Shown one piece after another: positions 5,572-7,646 of a stretch of 7,646 nt of DNA. The number at the start of each line of letters is the position of its first letter. Position 1 is the first letter of the stretch. The DNA is from Halieaceae bacterium. GTDB lineage: Bacteria > Pseudomonadota > Gammaproteobacteria > Pseudomonadales > Halieaceae. A model generated the notes under the pieces. It saw only the letters and a program-made list of their open reading frames with translations, was not told where the DNA came from and ran no database searches. The stretch spans positions 1,723-9,368 of the forward strand of contig WTJR01000037.1 of assembly GCA_011524755.1 (NCBI GenBank). Direction: 5' to 3'. A program made the position numbers and the translations under genes.

Positions 5572-6969
5572 GTCATTTTCCGGTACTTTGATACCAATGA
5601 ACTGTGGAGCGCCCTGTCGGATTAGGCGCACCGACACCGAGTCGCCTGGTTCGAGGCCATCTGCTGCCGTTGCCATATCACTCAGCCGGCTAATCGCAGA
5701 GCGCCCGAATCGAGTCAGGATGTCCCCAGCTCTTACACCACCCTCGAAGGCGGGAGACCCTGGCTCGACTGAGCTAACAACCACACCACCGCGGACTGCG
5801 GGCCCGGGTTCGTCGGACTCCTCTAACTCCTTTACGGTCATGCCCAAAATGCTAACCGTCCCCGGCTCACTGGGCGCTGTCACTACTCTGGCAATCTCGT
5901 CGGCCTCCAAAGCGCCAATTTCAACCTCGAGCAGCGTCTCCTCTCCATCTCTAATGATAGTGATATCCACTACATCTCCCGGCGCGAGCAATCCCACGAT
6001 ATGTGGAAGATCGGCAGAAACCTCTACTTGGGCTCCATCTACTGCAACGATGATATCTCCGGACTCGATACCCGCTCGTTCAGCTGGCGAGTTACCACCT
6101 ACTTGCGCAACTAAGGCGCCTCGCGGACGATCCAAGTCAAATGACTCGGCAAGCGTTCGATCCACGTTTTGGATACTGACACCCAACCAGCCTCGAACGA
6201 CTTCACCGTTTTCCCGCAATTGCTCAACGATGTTACGGACAACACGCGCAGGAATGGCAAAGGACAGGCCAATCGAGCCACCCGAGCGAGTAAAGATCTG
6301 CGAATTCACCCCTACAACCTCTCCCGCTAGGTTGAAGAGTGGGCCTCCCGAGTTACCGGGGTTAATCGCAACGTCTGTCTGAATAAAGGGAACGTAGTTT
6401 TCGCCCCTTTCCGTTGGCAAACTTCGGCCTTTGGCACTGACAATGCCTGCCGTCACCGAGTAGTCGAGGCCAAACGGCGAGCCAATCGCTAGAACCCATT
6501 GTCCCACCTTCAAGTTCTCGGAGTTACCCAAACGCAAAAAGGGTAATTCATTGGCGTCGACTCTGAGCAAAGCGAGATCTGAACGCTGGTCAGTCCCGAT
6601 GACTTCGGCGTCGAACTCTCGCCGGTCGGAAAACCTGACAATTACCGTGTCGGCGCCATCCACTACGTGGTGATTAGTGACAATGTACCCATCACTTGAG
6701 ATGACAAATCCAGAGCCTGTACCACCACCTCGGGGCGCCGGTGGATTGCGATACTGGAAAAATCGACGAAGCGCCTCAGGTAACTGCTCTAGCTCCTCCA
6801 GCTCTTCCATTTCATCGCGCGAGAACCGTGACGGCGATTTGACTTCCGCAATGATCTTCACCACAGCGGGCGATCTCTCTTCCACAATGGTCGCAAAATC
6901 GGGAAGTGACGCCGTCGCGAGCTGGCTTGCACACACGAGCAGCACGGCCAAAGTGACTCTAACCATCAT
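5569..6969 (-). CDS. mucD: Periplasmic HtrA-family serine protease/chaperone MucD (DegP/DegQ-like)
   Basis: MucD degrades or refolds damaged envelope proteins, and in Pseudomonas it restrains activation of the AlgU stress response. The 466 aa product begins with a Sec signal peptide (hydrophobic 5-12, likely cleavage after ATA at residue 20). The trypsin-like domain follows, with His101 (TNHHVV), Asp131 (RSDLALL) and Ser207 (NPGNSGGP), then two PDZ domains (about 258-350 and 370-462). INPGNSGGP, SQIFTRSGG and RGWLGVSIQ resemble Pseudomonas MucD closely. The loop before the protease core (about 46-80) is short, DegQ-like and acidic (DEMEELEELEQL). The residue before the catalytic His is His rather than the common Asn. 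Start: the first of two adjacent ATGs has AAGGA (6978-6982) 8 bases upstream. It lies 73 bases downstream of rseC, in the order known for algU-mucABCD. Confidence 0.96.
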   Translation of the reverse strand: MMVRVTLAVLLVCASQLATASLPDFATIVEERSPAVVKIIAEVKSPSRFSRDEMEELEELEQLPEALRRFFQYRNPPAPRGGGTGSGFVISSDGYIVTNHHVVDGADTVIVRFSDRREFDAEVIGTDQRSDLALLRVDANELPFLRLGNSENLKVGQWVLAIGSPFGLDYSVTAGIVSAKGRSLPTERGENYVPFIQTDVAINPGNSGGPLFNLAGEVVGVNSQIFTRSGGSIGLSFAIPARVVRNIVEQLRENGEVVRGWLGVSIQNVDRTLAESFDLDRPRGALVAQVGGNSPAERAGIESGDIIVAVDGAQVEVSADLPHIVGLLAPGDVVDITIIRDGEETLLEVEIGALEADEIARVVTAPSEPGTVSILGMTVKELEESDEPGPAVRGGVVVSSVEPGSPAFEGGVRAGDILTRFGRSAISRLSDMATAADGLEPGDSVSVRLIRQGAPQFIGIKVPEND

Positions 6970-6977
6970 TTAATACA

Positions 6978-6982
6978 TCCTT
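6978..6982 (-). promoter_or_regulatory. Ribosome binding site for mucD
   Basis: AAGGA 8 bases before the ATG at 6969..6967. It favours the first of the two tandem ATG codons. Confidence 0.65.
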
Positions 6983-7042
6983 TTAACCAAAACCTTACCT
7001 ATAGATCCGAACAGCACTAGCGCATGACCGGCCTGAAATTCA

Positions 7043-7519
7043 CTAGGACTGGATATGAACAATCGCCTCATCCGCTGTCGACTCAACTATCCGTTCCAGT
7101 TGCGGCTCGACCGTGCCAAAGAGAGATCGGCTGCTCATCCAGCGTAGCCCGGCAAATGCGCCCAGTAAGCCAACAAAAAAACCTGTAGCGGCTCGAGCAT
7201 CACTCTCAGCTCCAATCAACAGCGCCAGGGCGATACCAGACACCAACGGCAGCCCGTATAACATTAGCGCTCCTACCGATAATGTGGATCTGGGAATCGA
7301 TATTTCAACCCTGTCATTTACTGAACAATCAGCGGCTTTAAGAGAATCAGACTCGCGCGCTCGCACAAGTCCCTTATCGCTCGTCAAGACACCAGCCAGT
7401 GTTCTGTGGCCACAACCAGAGCGAGCGGCACAGGAGCCACAAGCAGAGCTCCGAATGGTCTCGACCCATACGGCAGCGCCCTCTAGAGCCACGACTCTAC
7501 CGGTCTCAACAATCGTCAT
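7043..7519 (-). CDS. rseC: Sigma-E regulatory protein RseC/MucC, inner membrane
   Basis: The RseC/MucC family comprises small inner-membrane proteins encoded with the sigma-E regulators; E. coli RseC modulates sigma-E positively and is also linked to the Rsx/Rnf electron-transfer complex. From the ATG at 7519..7517 the product is 158 aa (E. coli 159). The N-terminal part carries ACGSCAARSGCG, giving Cys27, Cys30 and Cys36, plus Cys65 (AADC): a CX2CX5C...C arrangement that could bind a metal or an Fe-S cluster. Two membrane helices follow at about 83-103 and 109-128, then a polar tail. A TTG at 7558 would extend the protein by 13 residues but would overlap rseB by 35 bases. The ATG starts 4 bases after the rseB stop and fits the family, so it is preferred. 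No strong Shine-Dalgarno is visible, so coupling to rseB is likely. Confidence 0.93.
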   Translation of the reverse strand: MTIVETGRVVALEGAAVWVETIRSSACGSCAARSGCGHRTLAGVLTSDKGLVRARESDSLKAADCSVNDRVEISIPRSTLSVGALMLYGLPLVSGIALALLIGAESDARAATGFFVGLLGAFAGLRWMSSRSLFGTVEPQLERIVESTADEAIVHIQS

Positions 7520-7523
7520 TGCG

Positions 7524-7646
7524 TTAGCGACTCGGTGCGACGCGCACGGCTTCAGCAATCAACCGAGCGGCGGCAAGTGGGACCTCGCCTATTACCGTTA
7601 CCAAAATGCGCGTACCCGAGACCACGCTACCTCTGGAATAGGTCAA
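7524..7646 (-). CDS. rseB: Sigma-E regulator RseB/MucB, C-terminal fragment
   Basis: The last 40 codons are present and the gene runs off the right edge. The minus strand reads in frame from 7646 to a TAA at 7526..7524. Near the end is the string VTVIGEVPLAAARLIAEAV, which matches my recollection of the RseB/MucB C-terminus (a 'VVGEVP...A..IA..V' pattern). RseB is a periplasmic protein that binds the anti-sigma factor RseA/MucA, shields it from proteolysis, and senses mislocalised lipoproteins or LPS. The 4-base spacing to rseC and the following mucD agree with the order rpoE-rseA-rseB-rseC-mucD. The identification depends on this short tail plus context. Confidence 0.85.
   Translation of the reverse strand: MTYSRGSVVSGTRILVTVIGEVPLAAARLIAEAVRVAPSR

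Noticed and set aside
5588..6382. Plus-strand open frame of 264 codons opposite mucD
   Set aside because: It lies wholly antisense to a well-conserved protease gene. Its translation is low-complexity, rich in Ser/Thr/Pro/Arg, and has no recognisable domain. It is a shadow of mucD codon usage.
6929..6945. Cysteine in the MucD signal peptide as a possible lipoprotein box
   Set aside because: The residues before Cys13 are L-L-V, without the small residue required at -1, and a normal ATA signal peptidase I site follows.
6970..7042. Separate promoter for mucD in the rseC-mucD gap
   Set aside because: A TATAGG-like hexamer is present but has no -35 at suitable spacing, and no sigma-E type GAACTT/TCTGA pair is visible. 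Read-through from rseC explains expression.
7520..7558. TTG start for RseC giving 13 extra residues
   Set aside because: It would overlap the rseB reading frame by 35 bases. The ATG 4 bases after the rseB stop gives the family length.

Overview
This window is a conserved housekeeping locus from a gammaproteobacterium. Every gene lies on the minus strand, so transcription runs from high to low coordinates. In that direction the order is rseB (3' end only), rseC, mucD, lepA, lepB, a DUF4845 membrane protein, rnc, era, recO and acpS (5' end only). The stretch mucD-lepA-lepB-DUF4845-rnc-era-recO matches the arrangement I know from Pseudomonas and relatives. The GC content looks close to half by eye, lower than Pseudomonas, so a marine Pseudomonadales/Cellvibrionales-type organism (for example the OM60/NOR5 group) is a reasonable guess. 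It is not proven.

The right part (about 5570-7646) is the distal half of the sigma-E (RpoE/AlgU) envelope-stress operon: the end of the periplasmic regulator RseB/MucB, the inner-membrane regulator RseC/MucC, and the periplasmic HtrA-type protease/chaperone MucD. The middle part (2432-5478) holds the ribosome-associated GTPase LepA (EF4), signal peptidase I (LepB) and a small single-pass membrane protein of the DUF4845 family. The left part (102-2402) holds RNase III, the GTPase Era that acts in 30S assembly, and the recombination mediator RecO. Era and RecO overlap by 4 bases, rnc and era by 8, and lepB and the DUF4845 gene by 4. This fits one translationally coupled transcript. The first ten codons of acpS (holo-ACP synthase) run off the left edge.

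The only gap with notable non-coding structure is the 90-base mucD-lepA interval (5479-5568). It holds a plausible promoter, two perfect inverted repeats around that promoter, and a leader hairpin whose loop could instead pair with bases next to the lepA ribosome binding site. This is the natural boundary between the stress operon and the lepA-recO operon.

Two other points stand out. First, pdxJ, which lies between recO and acpS in enterobacteria, is absent: only 72 bases separate recO from acpS. Second, non-ATG starts are frequent (lepA GTG, lepB TTG, DUF4845 TTG, recO GTG, acpS GTG), and most have good ribosome binding sites. I found no mobile element, CRISPR array, RNA gene or evident new biological system. 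The window looks like ordinary vertically inherited core genome.
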